Below, one piece after another: positions 49,901-60,909 of a stretch of DNA of 64,000 nucleotides. Made by a program: the position numbers and the translations under genes. A model generated the notes under the pieces. That model saw only the letters and a program-made list of their open reading frames with translations, was not told the origin of the DNA and did no database searches. Source of the DNA: Verrucomicrobiota bacterium (GTDB lineage: Bacteria > Verrucomicrobiota > Verrucomicrobiia > Opitutales > UBA953); the NCBI GenBank assembly GCA_016871415.1, contig VHDL01000003.1, positions 1-64,000 of the forward strand. Direction: 5' to 3'. Numbering within the stretch: the first letter of the stretch is position 1; every line of letters begins with the position of its first letter.

Positions 49901-52471
49901 GATGAGCCTCGCCACGTCCTCGCGGTGCAGGCCGGTGGTGGGTTCGTCGAGCAGCAGCAGCGCTCCGCCGCGGCCGGCCTCCACCTTGGACAGGTAGCGC
50001 ACGAGCTTGAGCCGCTGCGCCTCGCCACCCGAGAGCGTGGTCAGCGGCTGTCCCATCGTCAGGTAGCCCAGGCCCACCTCCTCCAGGCAGGCCAACTGTC
50101 CCGTGGCGGGCGTCCGTCCGCCGAGGAAGGCGCGCGCCTCCGTCACCGTCATGCGCAGGATGTCGCCCACGCTCCGCCCCTCATATTTGAAGGATAGCAC
50201 CTCATCGCGGAAGCGACGCCCCTGGCAGGAGGGGCAGGGCAGGGAGACGTCGGAGACGAACTGCATCTCGACCGTCTCCCATCCCGCGCCGCCGCACCGT
50301 TCGCAGCGTCCCTCGCCGGAGTTGAAGGAGAAGTGCGAGGGAGTAAGGCCGGCGGCCGCGGCCTCGGGAGAGCCGCCGATGAGGTTGCGCACCGCGTCCC
50401 AAGCCCCCACGTAGAGGGCGGGGTTGGAGCGCGGCGTGCGCACGGCCGGAGACTGGTCGACGAGCGCCACTTCGGACGGTTCGCGGTCGAACTGGATCCA
50501 GCGTCGCCCGGCACGCTCGTCGCCGGACTCGGGATCGCGTCCGCCGATGACCTGGTGGAGTAGGGTGGACTTGCCCGAGCCTGAGACGCCGCAGAGGCCG
50601 ACCAGCCGTCTCAGCGGAACGGAGGCCGAGAATTCCCTCAGGTTGTTGGCGGTAGCGCCCGTGACCCTGAGCCGCGGCGTGCCGTCGTCGACCTCGCGGA
50701 CCGTCCGGGCCGCCGGCTGGCGACGGCCCGACAGCCAGGCGCCCGTCACCGAGTCCTTGCATTCCAGTACGCCCTTGGGCGGCCCCTGGTAGATGAGATT
50801 GCCGCCTTCCGCACCGGGGCGAGGCCCGATCTCCACCAGCCAGTCCGCCGCGCGCATGACCGATTCGTCATGCTCCACCACGACGACCGTGTTGCCTTGG
50901 GCCACGAGCCCGCGCAGGATTTCCGTCATGCGAGCGAGGTCGCGAGCGTGCATGCCCACGCTCGGCTCATCGAGCACGAAGACCGTGTCCGCGAGGCTGG
51001 CGCCGAGGCAGGAAGTCAGATTGACGCGCTGAACTTCTCCGCCGGAGAGCGTGCGCGAGAGCCGGTCGAGCGTGAGGTAGCCGAGGCCGACCGCCTCGAG
51101 GTAGCCCAGCCTCGCCAGGATGGCGTTGAGCGCGTGGTCCGCGGGATGCGAGGAGTCGGACGCCCTTTCCGGGGCGAGCAGGGCACGGAGTTCCGAGACC
51201 GGCAGCGCGTAGAGGCCGGGCAGCGGGCGCCCGCGCCACTTCCACCAGAGCGACTCCTCCCGGAAGCGCCGACCACGGCAGTCCGGGCATTCCTCGTAGG
51301 CGCGCCAGCGCGAGAGGAAGACCCTCACGTGCATCTTGTAGGTCGTGCCTTCGAGCCAGCGGAAGAAGCCGCGAATCCCGTACCACTTCGACTCCCATTC
51401 ACCCGGCACGTAGTCGGGCGCTCCGTCCTCGATGAACTTGCGGTGGGCCTTGGACAGCCGTCGCCAGGGCACGTCCATCGGGATGCCGGCCTTGCGGCAC
51501 GCCCGGGCGAGGTCCTTCTGGCTTTCGCCGTAGACCGTGCCTTGGAACGGAGCCACCGCGCCCTCGGCGAGCGTCAGTTCCTGATTAGGGACGATCTTAC
51601 CCCAGTCCAGGCCGATGACCCGTCCGAATCCGCGGCAGGACGGGCAGGCGCCGACCGGAGAGTTGAAGGAGAAGAGCGCCGGAGTGGCCGGACGGAAGCG
51701 GCGTCCGTCGACGGGCGACTCGAGCGTCTCGCTGTAGCGGGCGAGTTCCGCGCCCTCGTCGTCGAGCAGCCGCATGCGTCCGCCGCCGAGGCGGAAGGCC
51801 GCGAGCGCCGCCTCATGGAAGCGGGCGGCGGCCTCCTGGCTCACCTCCATCCGGTCCTGAGCCACTACCAGTTCGTCGCCTTCGGGCGCGTCCTCGCCCA
51901 GGCGCAGCCGCTGGCCGGCGCAGTAAGCGCGGGAAAAGCCCGCCTTCATGAATTCGGGCGTCACCGCGTCCCAGCCCATGCCTTCCGGCCGCGTCACCGC
52001 AAAGCCGAGCGTCACGGCCCGACCCGGGAAGCGGTCCCGCGCGTCCTTCCACGCCACGTCCGGACCCTGGGGCCTGACCGTCAGGCCTGAAGCCGGATCG
52101 ATCAGTTCTGCGCGGTGGGCGAACCACACCTTGAACCAGTCGCAGAGTTCAGTCATCGTGCCGACCGTCGAGCGCGACGTGCGGACCGAGTTGCCCTGAC
52201 GGATGGCCACCGACGGCCGCACGTTCTCCGCCGAGTCCAGGTCGGGCGCCGGCAGCAGCTCGAGGAACTGCCGCACGTAGGGACTGAACGTCTCGACGTA
52301 GCGCCGCTGCCCTTCGGCGTGCAGCGTGTCGAACACCAGCGACGACTTGCCTGCGCCGCTCAGCCCCGTGACCACCGTCAGCCGCCCCACCGGGATGTCG
52401 ATGTCGAAGCCCTTCAGGTTGTTCTGCCTGACTCCGCGGAGTCGGATGGCCTCTGGACGTTCGGTTGGCAT
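46970..52471 (-). CDS. uvrA: Excinuclease ABC subunit A, double-length fusion
   Basis: UvrA recognises bulky DNA lesions and hands them to UvrB in nucleotide excision repair. This protein has 1833 residues, about twice the usual ~940, and is two UvrA units in one chain. There are four Walker A motifs ([60 protein letters not shown]) and four LSGGE(V/A)QR signatures. Paired CxxC zinc motifs are present in each half (CPSCRG, CPDCRG, CERCGG, CPSCQG, CPECRG, CPACAG, CEACAG, CEECGG). The second unit starts near residue 930. The gene starts at ATG 52471 with GGAGGG just before it. Fused UvrA is known from Chlamydiae. Confidence 0.96.
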   Translation of the reverse strand: MPTERPEAIRLRGVRQNNLKGFDIDIPVGRLTVVTGLSGAGKSSLVFDTLHAEGQRRYVETFSPYVRQFLELLPAPDLDSAENVRPSVAIRQGNSVRTSRSTVGTMTELCDWFKVWFAHRAELIDPASGLTVRPQGPDVAWKDARDRFPGRAVTLGFAVTRPEGMGWDAVTPEFMKAGFSRAYCAGQRLRLGEDAPEGDELVVAQDRMEVSQEAAARFHEAALAAFRLGGGRMRLLDDEGAELARYSETLESPVDGRRFRPATPALFSFNSPVGACPSCRGFGRVIGLDWGKIVPNQELTLAEGAVAPFQGTVYGESQKDLARACRKAGIPMDVPWRRLSKAHRKFIEDGAPDYVPGEWESKWYGIRGFFRWLEGTTYKMHVRVFLSRWRAYEECPDCRGRRFREESLWWKWRGRPLPGLYALPVSELRALLAPERASDSSHPADHALNAILARLGYLEAVGLGYLTLDRLSRTLSGGEVQRVNLTSCLGASLADTVFVLDEPSVGMHARDLARMTEILRGLVAQGNTVVVVEHDESVMRAADWLVEIGPRPGAEGGNLIYQGPPKGVLECKDSVTGAWLSGRRQPAARTVREVDDGTPRLRVTGATANNLREFSASVPLRRLVGLCGVSGSGKSTLLHQVIGGRDPESGDERAGRRWIQFDREPSEVALVDQSPAVRTPRSNPALYVGAWDAVRNLIGGSPEAAAAGLTPSHFSFNSGEGRCERCGGAGWETVEMQFVSDVSLPCPSCQGRRFRDEVLSFKYEGRSVGDILRMTVTEARAFLGGRTPATGQLACLEEVGLGYLTMGQPLTTLSGGEAQRLKLVRYLSKVEAGRGGALLLLDEPTTGLHREDVARLIGLMHRLVDAGHSLLVVEHHLDVLRSCDWLLELGPEAGPGGGLLVAEGRPEALARGRTPTGSFLAGDGETFTAQAGDARRRPPTSVSLRGAREHNLKDVDLELPHGSLTVMTGVSGSGKSSLAFDILFSEGQRRFLECVSAYARQFVEQLPKPDVDALTGLPPTVAIEQRVTRGSAKSTVATVTEVAQYLRVLFARAGTLHSPVTGEPLEELTADAVARTALDRAKKLRTGALLIAAPLVRARKGHHRPLAEWAEGRGIRRLRCDGKLVGTQGFEGLDRYAEHDVDAVVGEILPGLRTSRPDGTEDSGEKAVRALLREALAMGRGSAALLDARGAQTAFLSTSRCDPSTGESYPEVDPKHLSWNSPRGWCPECRGHGLEVEKFASDEKETLHEDAIADRVGAKPCPACAGRRLGPIGRSVLLKGPKARARSLPDLLRLQPDEALGFLRGLQLDARGRAVADALLPEIESRLSFLGSVGLGYLALDRGADTLSGGEAQRIRLASQLGSTLSGALYVLDEPSIGLHPRDNDRLIGSLRGLRDRGNTVLVVEHDEDTMRAADLVVDMGPGAGVHGGRVVAHGTAAELERDRTSVTGRFLREAIPHPLRGRRRPLKGPGGPTGWIELKGAALRNLRGFDLRIPTGRLTVVCGVSGAGKSTLVCDLLAPAAQLAIASRKGAVSGREAARKVAGADGAAFVSLSGLTGFRQVVVVDQEPIGKTPRSTPATYVGAWDLVRARLASLPESGVRGHGPGFFSFNTSGGRCEACAGAGRVRLEMSFLPDTYVACEECGGSRFGPAAKALRWNGKSAADLLAMTFEEAAAFLSFDAKLKDLCGLMVSTGLGYLTLGQSSPTLSGGEAQRLKLVSELAHGLPTFRERARGEVKPCLYILEEPTIGLHQSDCRKLIELLHALVDQGHTVVVIEHHPDVIAEADWAVEIGPEGGSAGGRLLHTGDPESLAALKSSPTAPALRAALKRGVRG

Positions 52472-52515
52472 CGGACCCTCCAACGGGCTCGCTTCCGTCC
52501 GCTTGGCAAACCGGT

Positions 52516-53097
52516 TTAGCGGAGCCTGCAGCGTAGCACTTCCCGGGGAGTCACCACCGCCCGGACCCTGACGTCGTGCGGCTCGACTGGCACCATCCCC
52601 GTAATCTGGAAAGCGTGGGCGTGGCCGAGCAGGAACGTGCGCCGGGTCAGGCCATGCAGCAGCCGATCATAGAATCCGGCTCCCCGGCCGAGCCTCCTTC
52701 CCCGGCGGTCGAAGGCCAGCCCCGGCACCAGGATCAGGTCCGCGTCCCCGGCCGATCCTTCCGGAGCTCCTTCGGACGGCTCGCGGATGCCGAGCCGCGA
52801 GACCGCGAGCTCCTCCAGCGCGTTCACCTTGCGGACCGTGGACGAACGGTCAGCGGCCATGCGGGGCAGCAGCAGCGTGCGGCCTTGGCTGAGCGCGAGC
52901 CGCAGCAGCGCGTCCGTGGCGGGTTCGGATCCGAAGGAGGCGTAGAGACAGACCGTGCGGGCCTGTTTCCATTCGGGCAGGGCGGCAACTAGGAGGGTGG
53001 TTGCTTCGCCGGCCGTCTCAAGCTCCCGGCGCGTGAGAGCGGCCGCGCGGCTCGACATCTCGACGCGCATCCGGTCTTTTTTCTGCCGCAGTTCCAT
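52516..53097 (-). CDS. 5-formyltetrahydrofolate cyclo-ligase
   Basis: A 193-residue enzyme that converts 5-formyltetrahydrofolate to 5,10-methenyltetrahydrofolate using ATP. Family marks are the N-terminal helix LRQKKDRMRVEMSSRAAAL, VCLYASFGSEPATDALL, LLLPRMAADRSST, the substrate-binding DLILVPGLAFDRRGRRLGRGAGFYDRLL and the C-terminal PHDVRVRAVVTP. It lies 44 bases upstream of uvrA and 9 bases after ctaB on the same strand. The gene is also called ygfA or fau in other bacteria. Confidence 0.93.
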   Translation of the reverse strand: MELRQKKDRMRVEMSSRAAALTRRELETAGEATTLLVAALPEWKQARTVCLYASFGSEPATDALLRLALSQGRTLLLPRMAADRSSTVRKVNALEELAVSRLGIREPSEGAPEGSAGDADLILVPGLAFDRRGRRLGRGAGFYDRLLHGLTRRTFLLGHAHAFQITGMVPVEPHDVRVRAVVTPREVLRCRLR

Positions 53098-53106
53098 GGA
53101 CTGAAT

Positions 53107-53994
53107 TCAGAACAGCCGGCAGAGCGTCAGCGTGAGGAGCACCGCGGGCAGGTAGAGGATGGAGGCGATGAAGTAGGGTTTCGCCGCCGCCTCGCGACGG
53201 TCCGGACGGAGGAAGTCCGACGTCAGCTTCAGGAACCACAGCCCCGCGGCCGTCGAGACCCACCAGTAGGGCGAGGACCAGACTGGGGAGAACATCGTGC
53301 CGATCAGACCGGCCGTGACGACCATCGGCACCGTGAAGACCGCGGCCCAGCGGGCGGCGGAGCCGCCGGTGGGGTCCTCGACCGTCGCCATCCTGAATCC
53401 GCCGCGGGCGTAGTCCTCGCGCCACAGCATCGCCAGAGCCATGAAGTGCGGCACCTGCCAGAAGAAGAGCAGGGCGAAGAGCATCCAGCCCATCTCGTCA
53501 ATCCGGCCGCCGAGCTTGGCGGCCGTGCCGATGAGAGGCGGCAGCGCGCCGGGCAGCGAGCCCACGAGCGTGCACCAGGACGTGCGCGACTTCAGCGGCG
53601 TATAGAGGAGGAGGTACGAGGCGGCCGTGCCGGCGGTCAGCCCGCCGGCGAGCGGATCGGCGCCGAACCAGACCAGCCCCACACCGGCGGCCAGGAGCGT
53701 GAGTCCGAAGGCCAGCGCCGCTCCGGGCGCTACCGTGCCGGCGGGGATGGGCCGCCCGCGCGTGCGTTCCATCCGTGCGTCGGCCTCGCGGTCCCACCAC
53801 ATGTTGAGCGCGCCGCAGGCGCCCGCGGCGAGCGCCGTGCCGAGCGCGAGCGAGACGAGCGTGCGCGCGTCGGCGGCTCCGTCCGGGTCGCTACAGAAGT
53901 AGCCCGCCAAGGCCGTGAGCGCCGCAAGTGCGGAGAGCCTGGGCTTGGTCAGTTCCCAGCAGGCTGCGGGCACCGATTCGGCACGTTCGCTCAT
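53107..53994 (-). CDS. ctaB: Protoheme IX farnesyltransferase (heme O synthase)
   Basis: A 295-residue UbiA-family prenyltransferase of the inner membrane that adds farnesyl to protoheme IX, making heme O. Motifs include ELTKPRLSALAALTALAGYF, NMWWDREADARMERTRGRPIPAG (the first Asp-rich motif), and YTPLKSRTSWCTLVGSLPGALPPLIG. FFWQVPHFMALAMLWREDYARGGFRM then holds the conserved ALxxxWxxDY-type motif. ATG 53994 is chosen by family alignment. It lies 47 bases downstream of ctaA, so heme O to heme A conversion is encoded together; cytochrome oxidase subunits are not in the window. Confidence 0.94.
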   Translation of the reverse strand: MSERAESVPAACWELTKPRLSALAALTALAGYFCSDPDGAADARTLVSLALGTALAAGACGALNMWWDREADARMERTRGRPIPAGTVAPGAALAFGLTLLAAGVGLVWFGADPLAGGLTAGTAASYLLLYTPLKSRTSWCTLVGSLPGALPPLIGTAAKLGGRIDEMGWMLFALLFFWQVPHFMALAMLWREDYARGGFRMATVEDPTGGSAARWAAVFTVPMVVTAGLIGTMFSPVWSSPYWWVSTAAGLWFLKLTSDFLRPDRREAAAKPYFIASILYLPAVLLTLTLCRLF

Positions 53995-54041
53995 CCTTCC
54001 TGTGGTGGAGTCTTTGTCACCGCTGTCCAAGGCAAAACGCC

Positions 54042-54977
54042 TCAGGCGTCGCGCAGCGCCCCTTCGCGTCGATGGACGAGCAGCGTGGCCGCGGCGAGCG
54101 TGGAGAGCAGCGCGGCGGCGGTGACCACGTGAATCGTGCGCACGTGCGGGTTGAGCGGGAGCTTCAGCCCCAGCACGCCGAGTACCGTCTGGAGCGTCAG
54201 CAGGGCCGTGACCGCAAGGGCCAGCCCCCGGCGTCCTTCGCGCGCCAGTCCGTAGGCGAAGCGCAGCACGAGCAGTCCGGCCAGGATCGCGCCCGAGCGG
54301 TGGAGCAGGTTGAACCACCAGGCCGCCCCTTCGCCCGCCGAAGGGATGAAGAGTCCGGTGATTGTCGGTTCCACCACCCACATGGTGCTGCGGCTCTGGC
54401 GCATGAGCGCTCCGGCGACGATGACCGCGAACGTCGCGAGGAGGGCGGCGCGCGCCGCGGAACGCAGCCGATCCGAGCCTCCGGTGGCCTCGCGCCAGGT
54501 CCCGAGGTGCGAGGTTGCGAGCGCGGCGAGCAGCGCGATGGTCAGCTGCGCGTTGACGCCGTGCGTGACGGCGAAGGCCAGCGCTTTGAAGTTACCCTCT
54601 CCGCCCACGTTGAGCTGGTCGAGCATCACGCGGAACCCGCCGAGCAGGCCTTGCGCGACCACTAGGACCAGCACCGCGTAGGCCGCGAGCCGCGGAATGC
54701 GCCGCGGTTCGCGCGCCGCGTGGGTCCAGGCGATGGCCAGGCAGAGCAGCCCGAGTCCGGCGGCGGCCAGCCGGTGGGAATGCTCGGCGAACTTGTCGAT
54801 TTCCGTCAGCCAGCCGGGCGGATTGACCGAGCCGTTGGAGAGCGGCCAGTCCAGGAAGGCCATGCCGGCGTGGATACTCGTGGTGAAGCCGCCCGCCTGC
54901 AGCACCAGCACGGCCCAGCCCAGCGCGCCGAAACAGAGCCAGCGCAGCGTCACGTCGCCTTTCGTCGCCGTCGTCAT
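54042..54977 (-). CDS. ctaA: Heme A synthase (CtaA/Cox15)
   Basis: A 311-residue inner-membrane protein with eight helices that oxidises heme O to heme A for aa3- or caa3-type oxidases. Visible features are QAGGFTTSIHAGMAFLDWPLSNGSVNPPG, the EHSHRLAAAGLGLLCLAIAW motif (catalytic Glu and heme-ligand His), VTHGVNAQLTIALL, FNLLHRSGAILAGLLV and VRTIHVVTAA (further His ligands). ATG 54977 overlaps the stop of sufE (ATGA at 54974-54977). ctaB follows. Confidence 0.93.
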   Translation of the reverse strand: MTTATKGDVTLRWLCFGALGWAVLVLQAGGFTTSIHAGMAFLDWPLSNGSVNPPGWLTEIDKFAEHSHRLAAAGLGLLCLAIAWTHAAREPRRIPRLAAYAVLVLVVAQGLLGGFRVMLDQLNVGGEGNFKALAFAVTHGVNAQLTIALLAALATSHLGTWREATGGSDRLRSAARAALLATFAVIVAGALMRQSRSTMWVVEPTITGLFIPSAGEGAAWWFNLLHRSGAILAGLLVLRFAYGLAREGRRGLALAVTALLTLQTVLGVLGLKLPLNPHVRTIHVVTAAALLSTLAAATLLVHRREGALRDA

Positions 54978-55396
54978 GACCGGGCCGCCTCCGCGGCGCG
55001 CCCGAAGGCGCGGATTCTTCCGACCAGGTTGGAGAGTCCGTTGCGCCGGTTGGTGGACAGATGCTGCGTGATGCCGGCCTTGGAGAGGAAGTCGGCGTCC
55101 GTGGAGGCGACTTCCGCCGGCGAGGCCCCGTCGTAGAGTTCGCACACCAGGGAGGCGACCCCTTTGGTGATGAGCGAGTCGGCGTCGCAGCGGAAGCGGC
55201 AGACTCCGTCCTCCAGCGAGGGCAACAGCCACAGGTTGGACGTGCAGCCCTCGATGAGGAACTGGTCGAGCCGGAGTTCGGCGGAGAGTCCCGGAGCACC
55301 TTTGGCCCGGTCGATCACGTACTGGAAGCGCTCATGATGATCGGCGAACGGCTCCAGTTCGGCGAGCAGCTCGGAGCGGCGCGAGGCGAGGTCCAT
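54974..55396 (-). CDS. sufE: SufE-like cysteine desulfuration protein
   Basis: A 140-residue sulfur acceptor for the cysteine desulfurase SufS in iron-sulfur cluster assembly. Family features: ADHHERFQYVIDRAK near the N-terminus, the catalytic Cys51 in FLIEGCTSNLWL, GVASLVCELYDGASPAEVA, and the C-terminal HLSTNRRNGLSNLVGRIRAFG. It overlaps ctaA by ATGA and starts 3 bases after the TPR protein gene ends. No other suf genes are in the window. Confidence 0.92.
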   Translation of the reverse strand: MDLASRRSELLAELEPFADHHERFQYVIDRAKGAPGLSAELRLDQFLIEGCTSNLWLLPSLEDGVCRFRCDADSLITKGVASLVCELYDGASPAEVASTDADFLSKAGITQHLSTNRRNGLSNLVGRIRAFGRAAEAARS

Positions 55397-55399
55397 GGC

Positions 55400-57202
55400 T
55401 CAGCGTCCGGCGAGAGCTTCCTGATCCAGGTTGGGGCGGGTCAGGCTTGAGACCTCGCTTTCCAGCCTCCGACGCTGGTCGTCGGGCAGCTTCGCCTCGG
55501 ACCGGATCCAGCCCAGCACCTCCTGCCAGACGATGGGCGAGGGCCTCCGGGACCGGAGCAGTTCCTCCACGTCGTCGGCGAGGGGCTTGCGGTCGCCGTA
55601 GCCTTCCGTGAGCCCTGCGATGATGCGGGCGCCGATCAGGTCGGCCCGCAGCTGTGAATAGCGCGGATGAGCGCGGACTCCGGCCTCGAGCACGCGGACG
55701 GAGGCATCCGAGGCGCGGACCGTGCGCAGGTGTCGTCCGACCGAGCGGTAGGCTTCCGGCCCGAGGTTGGGGGCCTTGAGGAATTCCTGCAGGTAACGGT
55801 CCCCGATGTCGCGGTCCCGTCTGGAGCTGAGCTCGTCCTTCTTGGGCCGCCCGTGATGCGCGATGCCGAGCAGCGCCTGCACCAGGGGCTCGTTGGTCTT
55901 GAAGAAGGCCCGGTCCGCGGCCGTCACCTGACGGTGCTGGGCGATCACCTCGTCGTAGCCTTTCGCGTTGAGGAGCGCCTCGAGGTGGAGGGCGGCGTAG
56001 GTGGCCTTCTCGAAGCCCCGTGCGGCGGATTGGTTGGCCACCGCGAGCGTGAGCCCGTCGTAGCCCTTCTCCGCGGCGAAGTTGGCGAGCGCAATCATGG
56101 CGGGTGCGCTGTTGGCGAACCTCTCCATGACCGTGCGCAGTTCCTTCTCATATTCCTCGCGGAGCCCGAGCCGGTCCAGCAGGTGCAGCCGTTGCAGCCG
56201 GGGGAAGGGCGCCTTCGGTTCGGCAGCAATACGTTCCTCGGCGATCGAGAGCGCCACCTTCGGCTGGCCGAGCAGCAGGTGGAACCGGCCCAGCTGTGAG
56301 AGCAGTGCGTCCTTGGCCGTGCCCTTGAAGGCGCTCGTGCGTCCTTCCAGCAGCGTGACTGCCTCGCGCGTGCGACCTCCATCGAAGAGCGACCGGGCCT
56401 TGAGCAGCAGTCCGCTCACCTCGCGGTCGAGGGTGGCGCCGTCGACGGTCGCGACCGCTTCAGGATATTTCCCGCTCCAATAGAGGGACGTGGCCACCCC
56501 CATGGCGACCGCTTCGCGAAGCGGAGGGGGGAGGACTTTGCCGGATTGGAGCAGCTTCAGACCTTGGGATACCACTTCTCCGTCCCGTTCCTTGAGTTGG
56601 AGAAACTGGAAATACCGTTCGACGTAGTCCTTGGCCAGAGGGTCATCGATGGCCAGGTGTTCGAGACCGTGCTGAAGCGTCTGGATGGCATCGTCAGTAC
56701 GACCAAGATATGAGTGTAAGATGTTGGAATAGAACAATTTAGCCTTTGCATTGGAAGGCTGGCAACGCACCGCAATCTGGGCTAGGTTGAGCACGTCGGC
56801 GAGGCCTGCGTTCCTGGCCTGCGCGTCCATGGCCTGCTTGAGGAAATGGCTCGAGACCAAGCCTAGGTGTTCCGCTTTGATCGCCTCGGATTTCTTTGGA
56901 TTTTCTTCGATTCTGGTGAGCGCCATGCGAGTCATTTGTTGGAGGCCCGGATCAAGAATCAAATCCGTGAACAGGTAAGTACGCCGGGCGTAGCTGGTTA
57001 TTTCGGCTTCTGATTTGCCAGCCGGAAGGCCGGCCAAGAGAATGACTTCAGCGTCAGAATCCTCCACTTTTTGGGCATTTTCCACCTTTTGGGGGGCCGG
57101 CGGGGTGCCCGGTGAAGGGGTCTTAGCCTGTCCCGAGGCCCAAGAGGGTGACATGAGCCCGAGCAGAGTCAGAGCAACGCTAAAGCCGGACCCTTTTATC
57201 AT
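55400..57202 (-). CDS. Exported TPR-repeat protein of unknown function
   Basis: A 600-residue protein with an N-terminal signal (MIKGSGFSVALTLLGLMSPSWASG), a Pro/Gln-rich stretch and then tetratricopeptide-like helical repeats to the end (for example AKLFYSNILHSYLGRTDDAIQTLQHGLEHLAIDDPLA and LLLGQPKVALSIAEERIAAEP). TPR proteins usually act as protein-binding scaffolds; the partner is unknown. The gene contains an AT-richer patch around 56690-56770 within the repeats. ATG 57202 is chosen because it begins the signal sequence. Divergent from rpsL; first gene of the long minus-strand train. Confidence 0.82.
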   Translation of the reverse strand: MIKGSGFSVALTLLGLMSPSWASGQAKTPSPGTPPAPQKVENAQKVEDSDAEVILLAGLPAGKSEAEITSYARRTYLFTDLILDPGLQQMTRMALTRIEENPKKSEAIKAEHLGLVSSHFLKQAMDAQARNAGLADVLNLAQIAVRCQPSNAKAKLFYSNILHSYLGRTDDAIQTLQHGLEHLAIDDPLAKDYVERYFQFLQLKERDGEVVSQGLKLLQSGKVLPPPLREAVAMGVATSLYWSGKYPEAVATVDGATLDREVSGLLLKARSLFDGGRTREAVTLLEGRTSAFKGTAKDALLSQLGRFHLLLGQPKVALSIAEERIAAEPKAPFPRLQRLHLLDRLGLREEYEKELRTVMERFANSAPAMIALANFAAEKGYDGLTLAVANQSAARGFEKATYAALHLEALLNAKGYDEVIAQHRQVTAADRAFFKTNEPLVQALLGIAHHGRPKKDELSSRRDRDIGDRYLQEFLKAPNLGPEAYRSVGRHLRTVRASDASVRVLEAGVRAHPRYSQLRADLIGARIIAGLTEGYGDRKPLADDVEELLRSRRPSPIVWQEVLGWIRSEAKLPDDQRRRLESEVSSLTRPNLDQEALAGR

Positions 57203-57308
57203 GGGGCGTTTATCTTGGAGGAGCTCCCGTGGTTGTCCCGCCCAAAATGCCATTCCCGGCGGCAATGCTGCCCCGAGTAAAGAAACCTTAAAAAGCCCAA
57301 GATTCCTC

Positions 57309-57336
57309 TTGCATGAGGGGCTCTCGTTTGTATGCC
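57309..57336 (+). promoter_or_regulatory. Candidate promoter of the ribosomal protein operon
   Basis: TTGCAT (57309-57314) and TATGCC (57331-57336) are separated by 16 bases and lie 33 bases upstream of the rpsL ATG, in an AT-richer stretch. They are imperfect sigma-70-type boxes. The position fits a short leader before rpsL, but other weak boxes in the region could serve instead. Confidence 0.3.
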
Positions 57337-57368
57337 CAAACGCCCTTTTCCCTATTTAACCGAGGTCC

Positions 57369-57752
57369 ATGCCCACCATCAACCAGCTCGTGCGCAACCC
57401 GCGCATCAAGCCGAAGACCAAGTCGAAGTCTCCGGCCCTCAACAATTCTCCGTTCCGTCGGGGCGTCTGCGTGCAGGTGATGATCCGCACCCCCAAGAAG
57501 CCGAATTCCGCCCAGCGCAAGGTCGCCAAGGTGCGTCTCACCAACGGCCAGGAGGTCATCTCCTACATTCCTGACGAAGGCCACAAGCTGCAGGAGCACT
57601 CCGTGGTGCTCGTCCGCGGCGGCCGTGTGAAGGACCTTCCCGGCGTCCGTTACCACATCGTCCGGGGCCCCCTGGACTGCTCTGGCGTCGAGAAGCGCCG
57701 CCGCTCCCGCTCCAAGTATGGCGTGAAGCGTCCCAAGGAAAAGAAGGCTTGA
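57369..57752 (+). CDS. rpsL: 30S ribosomal protein S12
   Basis: A 127-residue small-subunit protein at the decoding centre. It starts [16 protein letters not shown] and contains the [18 protein letters not shown] loop, with the Lys that gives streptomycin sensitivity, and [18 protein letters not shown] basic tail ([19 protein letters not shown]) closes the protein. First gene of the merged str/S10 operon, with GAGG about 6 bases before the ATG. Confidence 0.99.
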   Translation: MPTINQLVRNPRIKPKTKSKSPALNNSPFRRGVCVQVMIRTPKKPNSAQRKVAKVRLTNGQEVISYIPDEGHKLQEHSVVLVRGGRVKDLPGVRYHIVRGPLDCSGVEKRRRSRSKYGVKRPKEKKA

Positions 57753-57779
57753 ACCCCGTCCCCCTCAATCTGGTCCGCC

Positions 57780-58253
57780 ATGTCCCGTCGTCGCAAAGCA
57801 GCCAAGCGCGTCCATCTCCCTGACGCCCGTTACGGCAGCGCCCTCGTCAGCCAGCTCATCAACATCGTGATGAAGTCCGGCAAGAAGTCCGTCGCCCAGG
57901 CCATCGTCTACGGCGCAATCGAGAAGGTCAGCGAGAAGCTCATGAAGGGTAACCCCGTGGAGCTTCTCCTCGGCGCCCTGGAGAACTGCCGCCCCAAGCT
58001 CGAGGTGAAGAGCCGCCGCGTCGGCGGAGCCACCTACCAGGTGCCCGTCGAGGTCAGCCACGAGCGTCAGAACAGCATCGCCCTCCGCTGGGTCGTGGCC
58101 GCCGCCACCGCCCGCAAGGGATCCCCGATGTCTGAGGCCCTCGCTGCCGAGGTCGTCGACGCCTACAACAACACCGGCAACGTGGTGAAGAAGCGCGAGG
58201 AGACCCACAAGATGGCGCAGGCCAATCGCGCCTTCGCCCACCTGCGCTGGTAA
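57780..58253 (+). CDS. rpsG: 30S ribosomal protein S7
   Basis: A 157-residue protein that nucleates assembly of the 30S head and contacts the exit-site tRNA. Diagnostic stretches are the N-terminal SRRRKAAKRVHLPDARYGS, LINIVMKSGKKSVAQAIVYGA, VGGATYQVPVEVSHERQ and the C-terminal EETHKMAQANRAFAHLRW. It follows rpsL by 27 bases; no Shine-Dalgarno sequence precedes its ATG. Confidence 0.99.
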   Translation: MSRRRKAAKRVHLPDARYGSALVSQLINIVMKSGKKSVAQAIVYGAIEKVSEKLMKGNPVELLLGALENCRPKLEVKSRRVGGATYQVPVEVSHERQNSIALRWVVAAATARKGSPMSEALAAEVVDAYNNTGNVVKKREETHKMAQANRAFAHLRW

Positions 58254-58292
58254 TCTCCGTCCGTCCGCAAGGTCCGTCTCGAGGTTCTGTCC

Positions 58293-60443
<2,151 letters not shown>

Positions 60444-60460
60444 ACCCGAGACCCTTCCCG

Positions 60461-60772
60461 ATGGCCCGCATCCCCAAAATCCGCATCAAGCTCAAAGGCT
60501 TCGACTATCGCATGATCGATCAGTCGGCCAATGAGATCGTCGACACCGCCAAGCGCACCGGCGCGCAGGTCTCCGGACCCGTGCCGCTGCCGGTCGTGAT
60601 CCAGCGCCTGACCGTCAATCGTTCGCCCCACGTCGACAAGAAGTCGATGGACCAGTTCGAGATCCGCACCCACAAGCGGCTGATCGTGATCCAAGAGCCC
60701 AACTCCCAGACCGTCGACGAACTGAAGAAGCTGAACATGCCCTCTGGCGTCGACATCAGCATCACCGTCTAA
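60461..60772 (+). CDS. rpsJ: 30S ribosomal protein S10
   Basis: A 103-residue small-subunit protein (also NusE, an antitermination factor). Typical sequence: [66 protein letters not shown] and the C-terminal [13 protein letters not shown]. It starts 17 bases after fusA. Unlike E. coli, the long untranslated stretch is after this gene, not before it. Confidence 0.98.
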   Translation: MARIPKIRIKLKGFDYRMIDQSANEIVDTAKRTGAQVSGPVPLPVVIQRLTVNRSPHVDKKSMDQFEIRTHKRLIVIQEPNSQTVDELKKLNMPSGVDISITV

Positions 60773-60909
60773 CCTCCACCCTCCGACCAACCTCCAACCC
60801 AACGCAGGCCTCGCGCCCCGCATCAGGAAGAAGTCTCCGCAAGGACACCCATCCCTAACGCAGGTCAGCGATGACCAAACGGCCTCACCGGCCACCTGCC
60901 TCTTAGAAA
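60773..60909 (+). promoter_or_regulatory. Structured leader upstream of rplC
   Basis: A 137-base gap interrupts the otherwise tight operon. It contains two copies of AACGCAGG (60801-60808 and 60857-60864) and a hairpin with outer stem GCAGGT/ACCTGC (60860-60865 and 60894-60899) enclosing GGCC-TCACC-GGCC (60881-60893). A short reading frame ends 3 bases before rplC. A translational or transcriptional control element, for example for L3/L4, is plausible; S10-operon control by L4 is known in E. coli but its leader lies before rpsJ. Confidence 0.4.
60871..60906 (+). CDS. Possible 11-residue leader peptide before rplC
   Basis: ATG at 60871 opens an 11-codon frame (MTKRPHRPPAS) ending in TAG at 60904-60906, just 3 bases before the rplC ATG. 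An AGGT lies about 6 bases upstream, while rplC itself has no Shine-Dalgarno sequence. Ribosomes ending here could restart at rplC. The frame spans the GGCC hairpin, so translating it would disturb that structure. Too short to be judged by codon use. Confidence 0.35.
   Translation: MTKRPHRPPAS

Noticed and set aside
45055-52090. Long plus-strand frames opposite the transglutaminase-like gene and uvrA
   Set aside because: Arginine/alanine-rich products without domains, lying antisense to genes with clear motifs; typical shadow frames of high-GC sequence.
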